A stretch of 10,990 bases of DNA from an uncultured Flammeovirgaceae bacterium (GTDB lineage Bacteria > Bacteroidota > Bacteroidia > Cytophagales > Cyclobacteriaceae), in assembly GCA_946480685.1 (NCBI GenBank), contig CAMLLI010000060.1, positions 1 to 10,990 of the forward strand, in the 5' to 3' direction. Shown here one piece after another: positions 1-6,039 of the stretch (position 1 is its first letter; the number at the start of each line of letters is the position of its first letter). The position numbers were made by a program, and so were the translations under genes. The notes under the pieces were generated by a model. It saw only the letters and a list, made by a program, of their open reading frames with translations. It was not told the DNA's origin and searched no databases.

Positions 1-140
1 ACAGCAGAGCGTGCAACGTATGGCCTATGCACATTTACGAGTGTACGAACCAACGAAACTGCACGTCTGAACAAGCAAAACATTTTGTCGCAAACCGCCT
101 CCCTTAATGTCGTTTTTACCCAACCTTGTGCCGGGTTATT
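1..140. other. Unresolved left edge of window
   Basis: No gene can be assigned here. On the plus strand one frame is open from the edge to the stop at 68-70 (peptide ending in HLRVYEPTKLHV) and could be the C-terminus of an upstream gene. Another plus frame stays open to about 177. On the minus strand a frame starting with the ATG at 83-81 runs off the left edge. None of the three peptides resembles a family I recognise, and base composition does not choose between them. Confidence 0.3.
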
Positions 141-144
141 GTAC

Positions 145-152
145 TATGTTTG
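145..152 (+). promoter_or_regulatory. Bacteroidota -7 box for the SRPBCC/alpha-CTD-like pair
   Basis: TATGTTTG matches the Bacteroidota -7 consensus TAnnTTTG exactly. It would put the transcript start near 158 and give a leader of about 43 nt before the ATG at 201. No good TTTG -33 element is seen at the usual 19-21 bp upstream, so the call rests on the -7 box and its position. Confidence 0.5.
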
Positions 153-176
153 TATTGTTAAACGAACACAACAATA
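153..176 (+). promoter_or_regulatory. Inverted repeat at the predicted transcript start
   Basis: TATTGTT (153-159) and AACAATA (170-176) form perfect 7-bp arms around a 10-nt spacer. The repeat begins right at the end of the -7 box and spans the expected transcript start. It could be an operator for a repressor or a weak leader hairpin. The arms are AT-rich, so chance is a real alternative. Confidence 0.25.
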
Positions 177-200
177 GTAAACCCTAAAACAACTTATATT

Positions 201-629
201 ATGGAAACAACAACTAAAGCTGCCATCACCGTTGAAGCAACGATTAAAGCTCCTGTAGAAAAAGTATGGACGATGTGGTCAGAACCCAATCATATTATGC
301 AGTGGTGCCAGGCTTCTGAAGATTGGCATGCTCCGTATGCAGACAACGATCTGCGTACAGATGGTAAATTTAAAACAACAATGGCAGCGAAAGATGGTAG
401 CTTCAGTTTCGACTTTGAAGGTGTATATAGCAACGTACAGACTCATAAACTAATAGAGTACGCCATGGCTGACGGAAGAAAAGTAAAAATCACTTTTTCT
501 TCAAATGGCAATGAGACAAAAGTATCAGAGACATTCGATCCGGAAGATACCAACCCGGTTGAAATGCAACGTGGCGGCTGGCAGGCTATTCTTGATAACT
601 TCAAGACTTACGTTGAGACTAACGTATAA
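201..629 (+). CDS. SRPBCC (AHSA1-like) domain protein
   Basis: A 142-residue, single-domain cytoplasmic protein of the START/Bet v1-like SRPBCC superfamily, AHSA1 (Hsp90 ATPase activator homologue) branch. The N-terminal strand-helix part contains the family signature APVEKVWTMWSEPNHIMQW (residues 17-35), with a tryptophan-rich segment after it. The C-terminal helix EMQRGGWQAILDNFKTYVE (121-139) is also typical. The fold makes a hydrophobic ligand cavity. The ligand and partner are unknown for most bacterial members, and nothing here indicates either. The start is supported by the homologous N-terminus beginning a few residues in and by the -7 box 50 bp upstream. The next gene begins 24 nt downstream on the same strand, so the two are probably cotranscribed. 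A second SRPBCC gene lies at 1996-2484 but belongs to a separate, ArsR-controlled unit. Confidence 0.9.
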   Translation: METTTKAAITVEATIKAPVEKVWTMWSEPNHIMQWCQASEDWHAPYADNDLRTDGKFKTTMAAKDGSFSFDFEGVYSNVQTHKLIEYAMADGRKVKITFSSNGNETKVSETFDPEDTNPVEMQRGGWQAILDNFKTYVETNV

Positions 630-653
630 TTCTGCCATCTGTAAATTTTATTA

Positions 654-950
654 ATGACTGTTTCGAAGAAAAATCTTCGCGTCTGTAAAAAAGGACATCA
701 ATACTATAAAAGCAGTGATTGCCCAACCTGCCCGGTTTGCGAAGAACAACGCAAACCGGTAGCAGGTTTTGCTGCGTTACTCGCTGCACCTGCCAGACGC
801 GCATTGGAAAATGCTGGTATTAAAACGCTCCGACAACTTGCACAAAAAAGTGAGGCGGATATACTAAAGCTGCATGGAATGGGACCATCCTCTATACCCA
901 AGCTGCGCGCAGCTCTGCAGGCTGAAGGACTTTCGTTCGGTAATAAATAA
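654..950 (+). CDS. Zinc-ribbon protein with RNA polymerase alpha-CTD-like helix-hairpin-helix domain
   Basis: A 98-residue protein with two recognisable parts. Residues 10-30 form a Cys/His cluster (C11, H15, C23, C26, C29, including CPTCPVC) that looks like a small zinc-binding knuckle. Residues 43-92 (APARRALENAGIKTLRQLAQ and onward, with LHGMGPSSIPKLRAAL) match the helix-hairpin-helix fold of the RNA polymerase alpha-subunit C-terminal domain. In the polymerase that domain contacts UP-element DNA and activators. This protein has no alpha N-terminal assembly domain, so it is not the polymerase subunit itself. DNA binding or polymerase association is an inference from the fold. It lies 24 nt after the SRPBCC gene and is convergent with the YdeI-like gene, with only 20 nt between them and no clear terminator. 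Gene and domain are well supported; the role is not known. Confidence 0.85.
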   Translation: MTVSKKNLRVCKKGHQYYKSSDCPTCPVCEEQRKPVAGFAALLAAPARRALENAGIKTLRQLAQKSEADILKLHGMGPSSIPKLRAALQAEGLSFGNK

Positions 951-970
951 CATTGGCAGAAAGCCATATA

Positions 971-1453
971 CTATATTTCCTTTTCGTAGAGTTTGAGTCC
1001 GCGTTGCAATCGGTTAATTGATTTAGCCATGCGATCAATCTTTGTCTCTTCTTTTTTCGCAGAGTATATATACTCAATGTAGAACTTCTGCTCGCTTTCA
1101 GAAAGCGAATTGAAATAGCTCAGAGCCTGCGGTTCATCGCGTAAACAGAGCAGCATTTCTTCAGGCACCTCCAGGGGTTCGTTATCCGGATAAAGAATAA
1201 TATGTACTTTATCGCCAACATCTTTCTTGATCTTCTTTCTGATTTCCGCTTTTACCGGCAAAAATAATTTACCATTGCCCATTGGCATCAGGTGGTACTT
1301 TCGTATTTCGTAGCCATCAATCGTACCGCGTACTTTCACCCAACCGAAATGAGCATGTTTATCCTGCGGAATTTCCGGTATGCGCGCAAATGTCCAACCG
1401 CCCTTGCCGTCAAATCTTTCGAGTATATATTTCTTGTTGATGAGCGGTTTCAT
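971..1453 (-). CDS. YdeI/OmpD-associated family protein (DUF1905 + OmdA)
   Basis: A 160-residue protein with an N-terminal DUF1905 beta-barrel domain (about residues 8-88, including GWTFARIPEI and HFGWVKVRGTIDG). A C-terminal OmdA/YdeI helical domain follows (about 95-155, VPEEMLLCL, then FYIEYIYSAKKEETKIDRM and a final helix ending RLQRGLK). The I-x-x-AKKxETxxxR pattern is characteristic of the latter. Family members have been linked to protection against cationic peptides in enterobacteria, but the biochemical role is unsettled. It is the last gene of the minus-strand run that starts with the ArsR repressor, 84 nt beyond the VOC gene. That gap holds a 12-bp perfect inverted repeat and two -7 boxes, so it may also have its own promoter. 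Length is normal for the family. Confidence 0.88.
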   Translation of the reverse strand: MKPLINKKYILERFDGKGGWTFARIPEIPQDKHAHFGWVKVRGTIDGYEIRKYHLMPMGNGKLFLPVKAEIRKKIKKDVGDKVHIILYPDNEPLEVPEEMLLCLRDEPQALSYFNSLSESEQKFYIEYIYSAKKEETKIDRMAKSINRLQRGLKLYEKEI

Positions 1454-1460
1454 GAATAAT

Positions 1461-1476
1461 CAAAAATACAAATATA
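1461..1476 (-). promoter_or_regulatory. Two tandem -7 boxes upstream of the YdeI-like gene
   Basis: Read on the minus strand, TATATTTG (1476-1469) and TATTTTTG (1468-1461) are adjacent, and both match TAnnTTTG exactly. The start codon is at 1453-1451. The second box would give a very short leader, the first a leader of about 10-15 nt. No TTTG -33 element is obvious. The upstream box partly overlaps the base of the neighbouring inverted repeat. Confidence 0.45.
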
Positions 1477-1512
1477 TCCATTGCCATGGCGATTAACCCA
1501 GGCAATGGATAT
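1474..1512 (-). terminator. Long hairpin between VOC and YdeI genes
   Basis: ATATCCATTGCC (1474-1485) and GGCAATGGATAT (1501-1512) are perfect 12-bp arms around a 15-nt loop. On the minus strand the hairpin is followed by a T-rich stretch, so it may terminate the ArsR-SRPBCC-VOC transcript 26 nt after the VOC stop. Because its base overlaps a -7 box for the next gene, a role as an operator is also possible. Confidence 0.5.
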
Positions 1513-1537
1513 TGATAGTGGCAAGAAAAATTACCGG

Positions 1538-1954
1538 CTAACCTTTGGGCATTTTTGCCATGTCCATATATAGTACATTCCAGCGATGACCATCGGGATC
1601 AGAAAATCCGAATGCATACATCCATCCCTGACTTTCTCCGGGTTGTGCAAAAACTTTTCCTCCGGCTGCAGTTACTTTCCCGGCCAGCTCATCTACTTCC
1701 TGCCGACTTTCCGCATCAAACGAAAGTAAAACTTCTGTGCTTTTACCGGTGTCGGCAATTGCATGGTTAGTGAATTTTTGAAAGAGTGATTCTTCAAAAA
1801 GCATCATTACTATGTTCTTGCTGCCAATCAGGAAACTCGCAGAGCTGTCGGAAGCCGGAGCGTTTTTGTTAACGGTAAATCCGATCGCTGTAAAAAATTC
1901 TTTTGATCTTTTTACGTCTTTAACCGGAAGATTGATCCACAGTTCTTTTGTCAT
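1538..1954 (-). CDS. VOC family (glyoxalase/bleomycin-resistance-like) protein
   Basis: A 138-residue protein of the vicinal oxygen chelate superfamily. It has the two expected beta-alpha-beta-beta-beta modules, roughly residues 4-58 (ELWINLPVKDVKRSKEFFTAIGF) and 73-131, the second ending in the family hallmark FSDPDGHRWNVLYM (116-129). VOC proteins bind a metal and act as isomerases, dioxygenases, thiol transferases or drug-sequestering proteins. The full metal-ligand set cannot be recognised here, so no reaction is assigned. It starts 41 nt after the stop of the SRPBCC gene on the same strand, with no -7 box in between, so it is probably cotranscribed with the ArsR-SRPBCC pair. The length suits a single-chain VOC protein that dimerises. 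Confidence 0.88.
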   Translation of the reverse strand: MTKELWINLPVKDVKRSKEFFTAIGFTVNKNAPASDSSASFLIGSKNIVMMLFEESLFQKFTNHAIADTGKSTEVLLSFDAESRQEVDELAGKVTAAGGKVFAQPGESQGWMYAFGFSDPDGHRWNVLYMDMAKMPKG

Positions 1955-1995
1955 CGCATTTAAAGTTTTGAAGTTACTTTGATCTATACTATATA

Positions 1996-2484
1996 TTAGT
2001 TTTCAAGCAGTGCATCAAGTCGTTCAAAACCTTCACGCACACCGTGCTCCATTCCTGACTGAACCATGCCGTCACGATCGGTTACAGATCTGAATACAGA
2101 TTGCATCGTCACCCGTGTTCGGTTACCTGGCAATGCTTCGAACAAAGCTATATCCAGACTAACGTGACCGCGCTCGGGTAATCCCTCAAACTCAAAAGTC
2201 TGGATGATGCGTTCCGGAGCATGCACTTCATGTACAGCACCATTAAATACATATTTACCATTGGCGTCAGAATGTGTATACCGGTATGAGCCACCTGTAC
2301 GGATATCATACTTCTCAATTTCCATCTTAAGACCATTTGGACCGAGCCACTGCGAAACCAGTTTAGGATCGGTAAATGCTTTGAATACATTTTCGCGTGG
2401 CGCATCAAATTCGCGATAGATGAACAGCTCTTGTTTGCCTGGCTCGGCAACTACCTTGAGTGCATTTTTAGTTGTTGTTGTCAT
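1996..2484 (-). CDS. SRPBCC (AHSA1-like) protein of an ArsR operon
   Basis: A 162-residue SRPBCC protein of the AHSA1 group. The diagnostic N-terminal segment [19 protein letters not shown] (24-42) is followed by QWLGPNG (45-51) and by GGSYRYTH (64-71). The C-terminal helix [17 protein letters not shown] closes the hydrophobic pocket. The start ATG overlaps the stop of the ArsR gene as ATGA (2484-2481), which indicates translational coupling. ArsR plus AHSA1-like SRPBCC is a very common bacterial gene pair in which the repressor is expected to control the SRPBCC gene. The ligand is unknown. It is clearly different in sequence from the other SRPBCC protein at 201-629, sharing only family positions. 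Confidence 0.92.
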   Translation of the reverse strand: MTTTTKNALKVVAEPGKQELFIYREFDAPRENVFKAFTDPKLVSQWLGPNGLKMEIEKYDIRTGGSYRYTHSDANGKYVFNGAVHEVHAPERIIQTFEFEGLPERGHVSLDIALFEALPGNRTRVTMQSVFRSVTDRDGMVQSGMEHGVREGFERLDALLEN

Positions 2485-2822
2485 TTTTTTGTTTTTTTAG
2501 TTGGTTTCATTTTTCGTAACACGATGTCAAGTTTATCGAAGTGATGTTCCCATCGCTTATGAAATGGCTTCAGCCAGTCCGATACTACTTCGAGCTTCTG
2601 CGGTTGTAACTCGCAATACCGTTCACGTCCCTGTTCGCGAATAATGATGAGGCCACACTCCGTAAGTATCTTGATGTGTTGAGATATAGCGGGGCGGCTT
2701 ACATCAAATTGTTCTGCTATAGCATTCAGGTTTAGCGATTGGCGTGCGATCAGATTCAGAATGTCTCTGCGTGTCGGATCGGCTATTGCCTGGAATACAT
2801 CTCTTCGTGCCTGGATCGTCAT
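2481..2822 (-). CDS. ArsR-family winged-helix transcriptional repressor
   Basis: A 113-residue winged-helix DNA-binding protein. The N-terminal [19 protein letters not shown] (8-26) is the classical ArsR helix. The helix-turn-helix spans about 30-52 ([21 protein letters not shown]), and the wing lies around [10 protein letters not shown] (63-72). The CxC metal-binding motif of arsenic and cadmium sensors is absent from the recognition region, so it belongs to the non-metal subgroup usually found beside SRPBCC genes. The C-terminus is lysine-rich. Its stop overlaps the start of the SRPBCC gene by 4 bp. Two 16-bp palindromes lie between its predicted promoter and its start codon, suggesting autoregulation of the whole minus-strand run. 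Confidence 0.92.
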   Translation of the reverse strand: MTIQARRDVFQAIADPTRRDILNLIARQSLNLNAIAEQFDVSRPAISQHIKILTECGLIIIREQGRERYCELQPQKLEVVSDWLKPFHKRWEHHFDKLDIVLRKMKPTKKTKK

Positions 2823-2828
2823 ATATAG

Positions 2829-2870
2829 GTAAGTGTTTGCTTACGGATAAATGCGTAAGCGTTTGCTTAC
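2829..2870 (-). promoter_or_regulatory. Twin palindromic operators of the ArsR operon
   Basis: GTAAGTGTTTGCTTAC (2829-2844) and GTAAGCGTTTGCTTAC (2855-2870) differ at one base and lie 26 bp apart start to start. The second has perfect 6-bp arms (GTAAGC/GCTTAC) around GTTT; the first has one mismatch. They fill the short leader between the -7 box at 2882-2875 and the ATG at 2822, so a bound repressor would cover the transcript start. Binding by the adjacent ArsR protein is inferred from position. Confidence 0.75.
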
Positions 2871-2874
2871 ACTA

Positions 2875-2882
2875 CAAACATA
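2875..2882 (-). promoter_or_regulatory. -7 box of the ArsR-SRPBCC-VOC operon
   Basis: On the minus strand TATGTTTG matches TAnnTTTG exactly. Transcription would begin near 2869, inside the second palindrome, giving a leader of about 47 nt. A good -33 element is not visible at the usual distance. The remaining sequence up to 3040 contains no gene or clear terminator stem. Confidence 0.6.
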
Positions 2883-3040
2883 CGGCAAGGAGACAGGCGA
2901 CTGTGAGGGCTCAAGGCGACAGAATGCAGGTTATTTGCGACAAAAAAAGACGTCACTACATCTCCGAGGCATGCCGGGCTCCAAGACAGAAAATCAACTA
3001 TATAGTATAGTAATTATAGCGATGATGTGTGAAGAAAGTA

Positions 3041-3613
3041 CTAATTGATCACGATGTTATATTTATATAGCAGGCCAACAACATCCGGTAACGAAAACTT
3101 TGCTTTCGCTAAATGATTCAGTTCCGGATCAATTCTATAGTTATAGGCTGTCCTGAAATCCGCACCATCCAGTTTTGTATTTTCAAATGTGGCACCTTGC
3201 AGATCGCAATGATCGAAGCTCGCGTTAACGAGTTCTGCTTCTATTAGTTCAACATCGTGAAGTTTACATGCTTTAAACAACGTACTCTTGATCTTGAGTT
3301 TATAGAACGATGAAAAATTGAGTATACATTCTTCAAACGAAAACGACAAAAGCATTTTATGACATTCATCGAAGCGCAATCCCATAAGTTTGCAATTCTT
3401 GAAGCGAATATCACGGAACGAAGTATTGCGCAGTTTTGCCATGCTTAGATCACATGCCTCGAACCGGCATTCCGAAAAAAGTATCTCCGATAAATCTGAT
3501 CCCGAAAACAGGCAATTTCGAAATGTACAGTTGTCGTACTCTGCTTTCTTCAGACCGGTTTCTGTAAAATCAGTTCCGTCAAACGTTTCATTTTCAATGG
3601 TGGGACGAATCAT
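3041..3613 (-). CDS. Pentapeptide-repeat protein (Qnr/McbG-like)
   Basis: From the ATG at 3613 this is a 190-residue protein built almost wholly of pentapeptide repeats. A central Phe/Leu recurs every five residues and is often flanked by Ala/Cys/Ser and Asp/Asn (for example FSGSDLSEILFSECRFEACD and LVNASFDHCDLQGATFEN). Such repeats fold into a right-handed quadrilateral beta-helix. The size matches Qnr and McbG proteins, DNA mimics that protect gyrase from quinolones or microcin B17, but many pentapeptide proteins have other or unknown roles, so resistance is only a possibility. The open frame extends upstream to 3721. I chose 3613 because the extra 36 residues show no repeat and a perfect -7 box lies within them at 3661-3654. 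The last 25 residues (from about NHLAKAKF) form a non-repeat cap. Confidence 0.88.
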   Translation of the reverse strand: MIRPTIENETFDGTDFTETGLKKAEYDNCTFRNCLFSGSDLSEILFSECRFEACDLSMAKLRNTSFRDIRFKNCKLMGLRFDECHKMLLSFSFEECILNFSSFYKLKIKSTLFKACKLHDVELIEAELVNASFDHCDLQGATFENTKLDGADFRTAYNYRIDPELNHLAKAKFSLPDVVGLLYKYNIVIN

Positions 3614-3653
3614 GGAATAATATATATAGTTTGGGTTTTGTAAGCGATGCGGC

Positions 3654-3661
3654 CAAATATA
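3654..3661 (-). promoter_or_regulatory. -7 box of the pentapeptide-repeat gene
   Basis: TATATTTG on the minus strand is an exact TAnnTTTG match. It gives a leader of about 35 nt to the ATG at 3613 and argues against the longer frame starting at 3721. Confidence 0.55.
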
Positions 3662-3772
3662 AAGCAGTAACCGTTTGTAATGAATAACCCGGGTTGAGAA
3701 AAAAGTGAATTTATTACACACAAAAGTAGCCGCTGCAATACCCCGACAGACTTCTGTTTTCGGAAATTGAAA

Positions 3773-3791
3773 TTACTTAGATATTAAGTAA
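3773..3791 (+). promoter_or_regulatory. Inverted repeat upstream of nucleoside transporter (candidate operator)
   Basis: TTACTTAGATATTAAGTAA has perfect 7-bp arms (TTACTTA/TAAGTAA) around a 5-nt centre. It sits about 65 bp before the transporter ATG and just upstream of a near-consensus -7 box, TATATTCG (3800-3807). It would therefore overlap the -33 region, a normal place for a repressor. The regulator is unknown. Confidence 0.4.
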
Positions 3792-3799
3792 AATGCCTT

Positions 3800-3807
3800 T
3801 ATATTCG
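3800..3807 (+). promoter_or_regulatory. Probable -7 box of the nucleoside transporter
   Basis: TATATTCG differs from TAnnTTTG at one position. It predicts a start near 3813 and a leader of about 43 nt before the ATG at 3856. Confidence 0.35.
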
Positions 3808-3855
3808 AGGCCTTTAACATTTACATAACTCATTACTTTACCTAAATCCTGCTTA

Positions 3856-5094
3856 ATGAATATTAAGGGCCGTCTTATCGTGATGAACTTCATGGAGTTC
3901 TTCGTTTGGGGTGCGTGGTTGATCTCTATGGGAGGTTACATGATCGTTACATTGAAATTTGAGGGTTCGCAAGTTGGAGATGTCTATGCCACGATGGGCC
4001 TTGCTTCTTGCTTTACACCGTTTATAGCTGGGTTTATTGCAGACCGTTGGATAAATGCCGAGCGCCTTCTTGGTATTTGTCACATACTGGGTGCCTTTAC
4101 ATTATTCTATGCTGCACAAATTACCGACTATGAATCTTTGTTCAATGTCATGCTGGTGAACTCGATGTTCTACATGCCAACCATCGCTCTTAATAATTCC
4201 GTATCGTATGCTGTTCTGGAACAAAACAAAATTGATGTTGTAAAATATTTTCCTCCCATTCGCGTGTGGGGTACGGTTGGTTTTGTTGTTGCCATGTGGG
4301 TAATAGACTTTGGCAAATGGTCGCTGAGTCCCATGCAGTTGTATGTGAGCTCTGCCGCAGGGCTGGTGTTAGGGCTTTATGCTTTTACATTACCAGCGTG
4401 TCCTCCGGCAAGGGTAAAGAAAGCAACGTCATTTTTATCAGATGCCGCAAAAATACTTACGAGGCCGCGGCTTGTTGTGTTTTTCATTTTCGCTATGTTT
4501 CTCGGAGCAGCATTGCAGGTGACCAATACATTCGGAGAAGTTTTTATCCATTCATTCGCTGATGATTACCCTGATTCTTTCGCGGTGCGTCACCCGAGTA
4601 TACTTATGTCTATTTCACAAATCTCAGAAACTTTATTTATCCTCACAATTCCATTTTTCCTGCAGCGGTTTGGCATTAAGAAAGTAATGCTGATGAGCAT
4701 TATTGCGTGGGTATTGCGTTTCGGATTATTTGGAATAGGAAATCCTGGTGATGGATTTATACTGCTGATTCTTTCTATGATTATTTACGGCATGGCATTC
4801 GACTTCTTTAATATATCCGGATCATTGTTTGTGCGCAATGAAACCGATGAATCAATAGTTTCGAGTGCTCAAGGTCTATTTATGTTTATGACGAACGGAC
4901 TTGGTGCTGTGATGGGAGGACGACTTAGCGGTAGGGTTGTTGATTACTTTACAGTAGAAGGCGTGCGCGACTGGCAGAGTATATGGTTTGTTTTTGCCGG
5001 CTATACATTAGTGTTAGGTATTCTCTTCCCGTTCATATTTAAATACAAGCACAATTCCGCTAATGAGATTACGGATAGGGCGAGAGTTGCATAG
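3856..5094 (+). CDS. Nucleoside:proton symporter, NupG/XapB type (MFS)
   Basis: A 412-residue integral inner-membrane protein with about twelve hydrophobic segments, the size of E. coli NupG. The start MNIKGRLIVMNFMEFFVWGAW resembles the NupG/XapB N-terminus, with the first membrane helix beginning around residue 8. GFIADRWINAERLLG (59-73) is the cytoplasmic loop motif A of major facilitator transporters, in the NHS-family form. A short basic, hydrophilic C-terminus follows the last helix (FKYKHNSANEITDRARVA). Members bring nucleosides in with protons; substrate choice among purine and pyrimidine nucleosides, or xanthosine, cannot be read from the sequence. No nucleoside-catabolic gene is adjacent, and the gene appears to stand alone between a divergent pentapeptide gene and a convergent DUF1801 gene, ending at a strong terminator. 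Confidence 0.9.
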   Translation: MNIKGRLIVMNFMEFFVWGAWLISMGGYMIVTLKFEGSQVGDVYATMGLASCFTPFIAGFIADRWINAERLLGICHILGAFTLFYAAQITDYESLFNVMLVNSMFYMPTIALNNSVSYAVLEQNKIDVVKYFPPIRVWGTVGFVVAMWVIDFGKWSLSPMQLYVSSAAGLVLGLYAFTLPACPPARVKKATSFLSDAAKILTRPRLVVFFIFAMFLGAALQVTNTFGEVFIHSFADDYPDSFAVRHPSILMSISQISETLFILTIPFFLQRFGIKKVMLMSIIAWVLRFGLFGIGNPGDGFILLILSMIIYGMAFDFFNISGSLFVRNETDESIVSSAQGLFMFMTNGLGAVMGGRLSGRVVDYFTVEGVRDWQSIWFVFAGYTLVLGILFPFIFKYKHNSANEITDRARVA

Positions 5095-5117
5095 ACCAAT
5101 GACATTCTATAATGCAG

Positions 5118-5143
5118 AAGCCGGCTAACCTGCCGGCTTTTTT
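5118..5143 (+). terminator. Rho-independent terminator of the nucleoside transporter
   Basis: AAGCCGGC (5118-5125) and GCCGGCTT (5132-5139) are perfect 8-bp arms with a 6-nt loop, followed by a T run (5138-5143). It lies 24 nt after the transporter stop. There is no T run on the other side, so it mainly serves the plus strand. Confidence 0.9.
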
Positions 5144-5155
5144 GTTTCTACTGAT

Positions 5156-5590
5156 TTATGATTCAGTTGTTGCGGACAACCACCGCTTTACTATTTTCGT
5201 CAGCACAGCTTTTTTGCCAGCCACTTCTTCTATAGTTTGAATTTTTACTACCGCCCTATCGTGCGCGAGCCATTCAAGCATACCGGTGGTGTCTTCAAAT
5301 AACGGTTCTTTACTCTTGCCGTCTTTTACTTTTGCTCCGCGATGGAAGATTAATAGTATACGATCGTTTTTGCTCAGGTTGAATGTGATACGGTCGTCAC
5401 CATTGAAACAGAAGCTGGGTGCATTCCATTTGATGTGCTCGGTAATTCTCTTATCTGCGCCAAGTATTATTTCCCGAATTTCCTCCACCGCTTTTTTCAA
5501 AGGGTGTTTGCTGGTCTGTATAAATTCTTTCACCTGTTCTGTGCCCGATGGTGCCTGAGCTTTTTTGCGAGGGGTCGTTGTTTTTGCCAT
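5156..5590 (-). CDS. DUF1801 (YdhG-like) domain protein
   Basis: A 144-residue cytoplasmic protein. After a basic, proline-containing N-terminal tail (1-15) comes the DUF1801 domain. It includes a helix ending in IREIILGAD, the family signature EHIKWNAPSFCF (51-62), strands DRITFNLSK and ILLIFHRGAKV (78-88), and a C-terminal helix VLTKIVKRWLS. The domain, of the YdhG superfamily, has a known fold but no established activity. It starts 36 nt after the stop of the unknown gene at 5627-5983, so the two are likely cotranscribed. A weak -7-like box, TATATTTA, on the minus strand at 5605-5598 could give additional initiation. Together with the YdeI, SRPBCC, VOC and DinB genes here it belongs to a set of small families that often appear side by side. 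Confidence 0.87.
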   Translation of the reverse strand: MAKTTTPRKKAQAPSGTEQVKEFIQTSKHPLKKAVEEIREIILGADKRITEHIKWNAPSFCFNGDDRITFNLSKNDRILLIFHRGAKVKDGKSKEPLFEDTTGMLEWLAHDRAVVKIQTIEEVAGKKAVLTKIVKRWLSATTES

Positions 5591-5626
5591 GATTATCTAA
5601 ATATAGCGCAAGCACTGAAATTTGTG

Positions 5627-5983
5627 CTAACCGCTTATAATTTTGCCTACAGCTTCATTTCTTCGCTTTCTTTCCGCCAGCAAGTCTATATATACATTAA
5701 AGGCGTGTTTCATTACGGATTCATCTTCGGGCTCGATCTGTTGGCTATACTTCTCCAGCAGGTTGAAGTAAAAGTCATAAGTTTCATTTTCTTCATCCGT
5801 GAAGCCGGTATAGGCCAGCACGATCGTGCTGAAGTCGGGTTGAAAGTAGCTGTCGTCCAGACCGATTTCGCGAAGACCGTTAAAGAATCTTCGGCTCTTC
5901 AGTTCTTCCTTCAAAAGGTATAGAATAAGATCCTTCTGGGCTGGTAGCTTCACCAACGGGTATTGTAGGGATTTCAGTTTCAT
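5627..5983 (-). CDS. Conserved-looking protein of unknown function
   Basis: A 118-residue acidic, soluble protein that I do not recognise. It is predicted to be mostly helical: LPAQKDLILYLLKEELKSRR (14-33), a DDSYFQPDFSTIVLAYTGF segment (43-61), EENETYDFYFNLLEKY and MKHAFNVYIDLLAERKRRNE near the end. It has no signal peptide, membrane segment or cysteine motif. The gene is credible because it has good codon structure, a promoter with -33 TTG, a 19-bp spacer and TAGATTTT (6033-6004, minus strand), and close spacing to the DUF1801 gene. It is divergent from the XRE repressor gene, with operator-like sites between them, so that repressor may control it. Confidence 0.75.
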   Translation of the reverse strand: MKLKSLQYPLVKLPAQKDLILYLLKEELKSRRFFNGLREIGLDDSYFQPDFSTIVLAYTGFTDEENETYDFYFNLLEKYSQQIEPEDESVMKHAFNVYIDLLAERKRRNEAVGKIISG

Positions 5984-6003
5984 ATATGTTGAATGTTAAA
6001 TGA

Positions 6004-6033
6004 AAAATCTATGCCGTTATATATTTAACTCAA
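6004..6033 (-). promoter_or_regulatory. Promoter of the unknown gene/DUF1801 pair
   Basis: On the minus strand TTG (6033-6031), a 19-bp spacer and TAGATTTT (6011-6004) fit the Bacteroidota TTTG-N19-21-TAnnTTTG pattern with one mismatch in the -7 box. Start of transcription would be near 5998, about 15 nt before the ATG at 5983. Confidence 0.45.
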
Positions 6034-6039
6034 TTTTAA

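Noticed and set aside
704..967. Minus-strand open frame opposite the alpha-CTD-like gene
   Set aside because: It is a shadow frame; the plus-strand protein has a clear Cys/His cluster and helix-hairpin-helix domain.
2204..2450. Open frames on both strands within the SRPBCC gene
   Set aside because: They are shadow frames with no recognisable domain and lie wholly inside a well-supported gene.
3614..3721. N-terminal extension of the pentapeptide-repeat gene
   Set aside because: The 36 extra residues contain no repeat and overlap an exact -7 box, so the start at 3613 is preferred.
5435..5923. 162-codon open frame on the plus strand
   Set aside because: It lies antisense across the DUF1801 and unknown genes, has no family resemblance, and both genes beneath it have better support.
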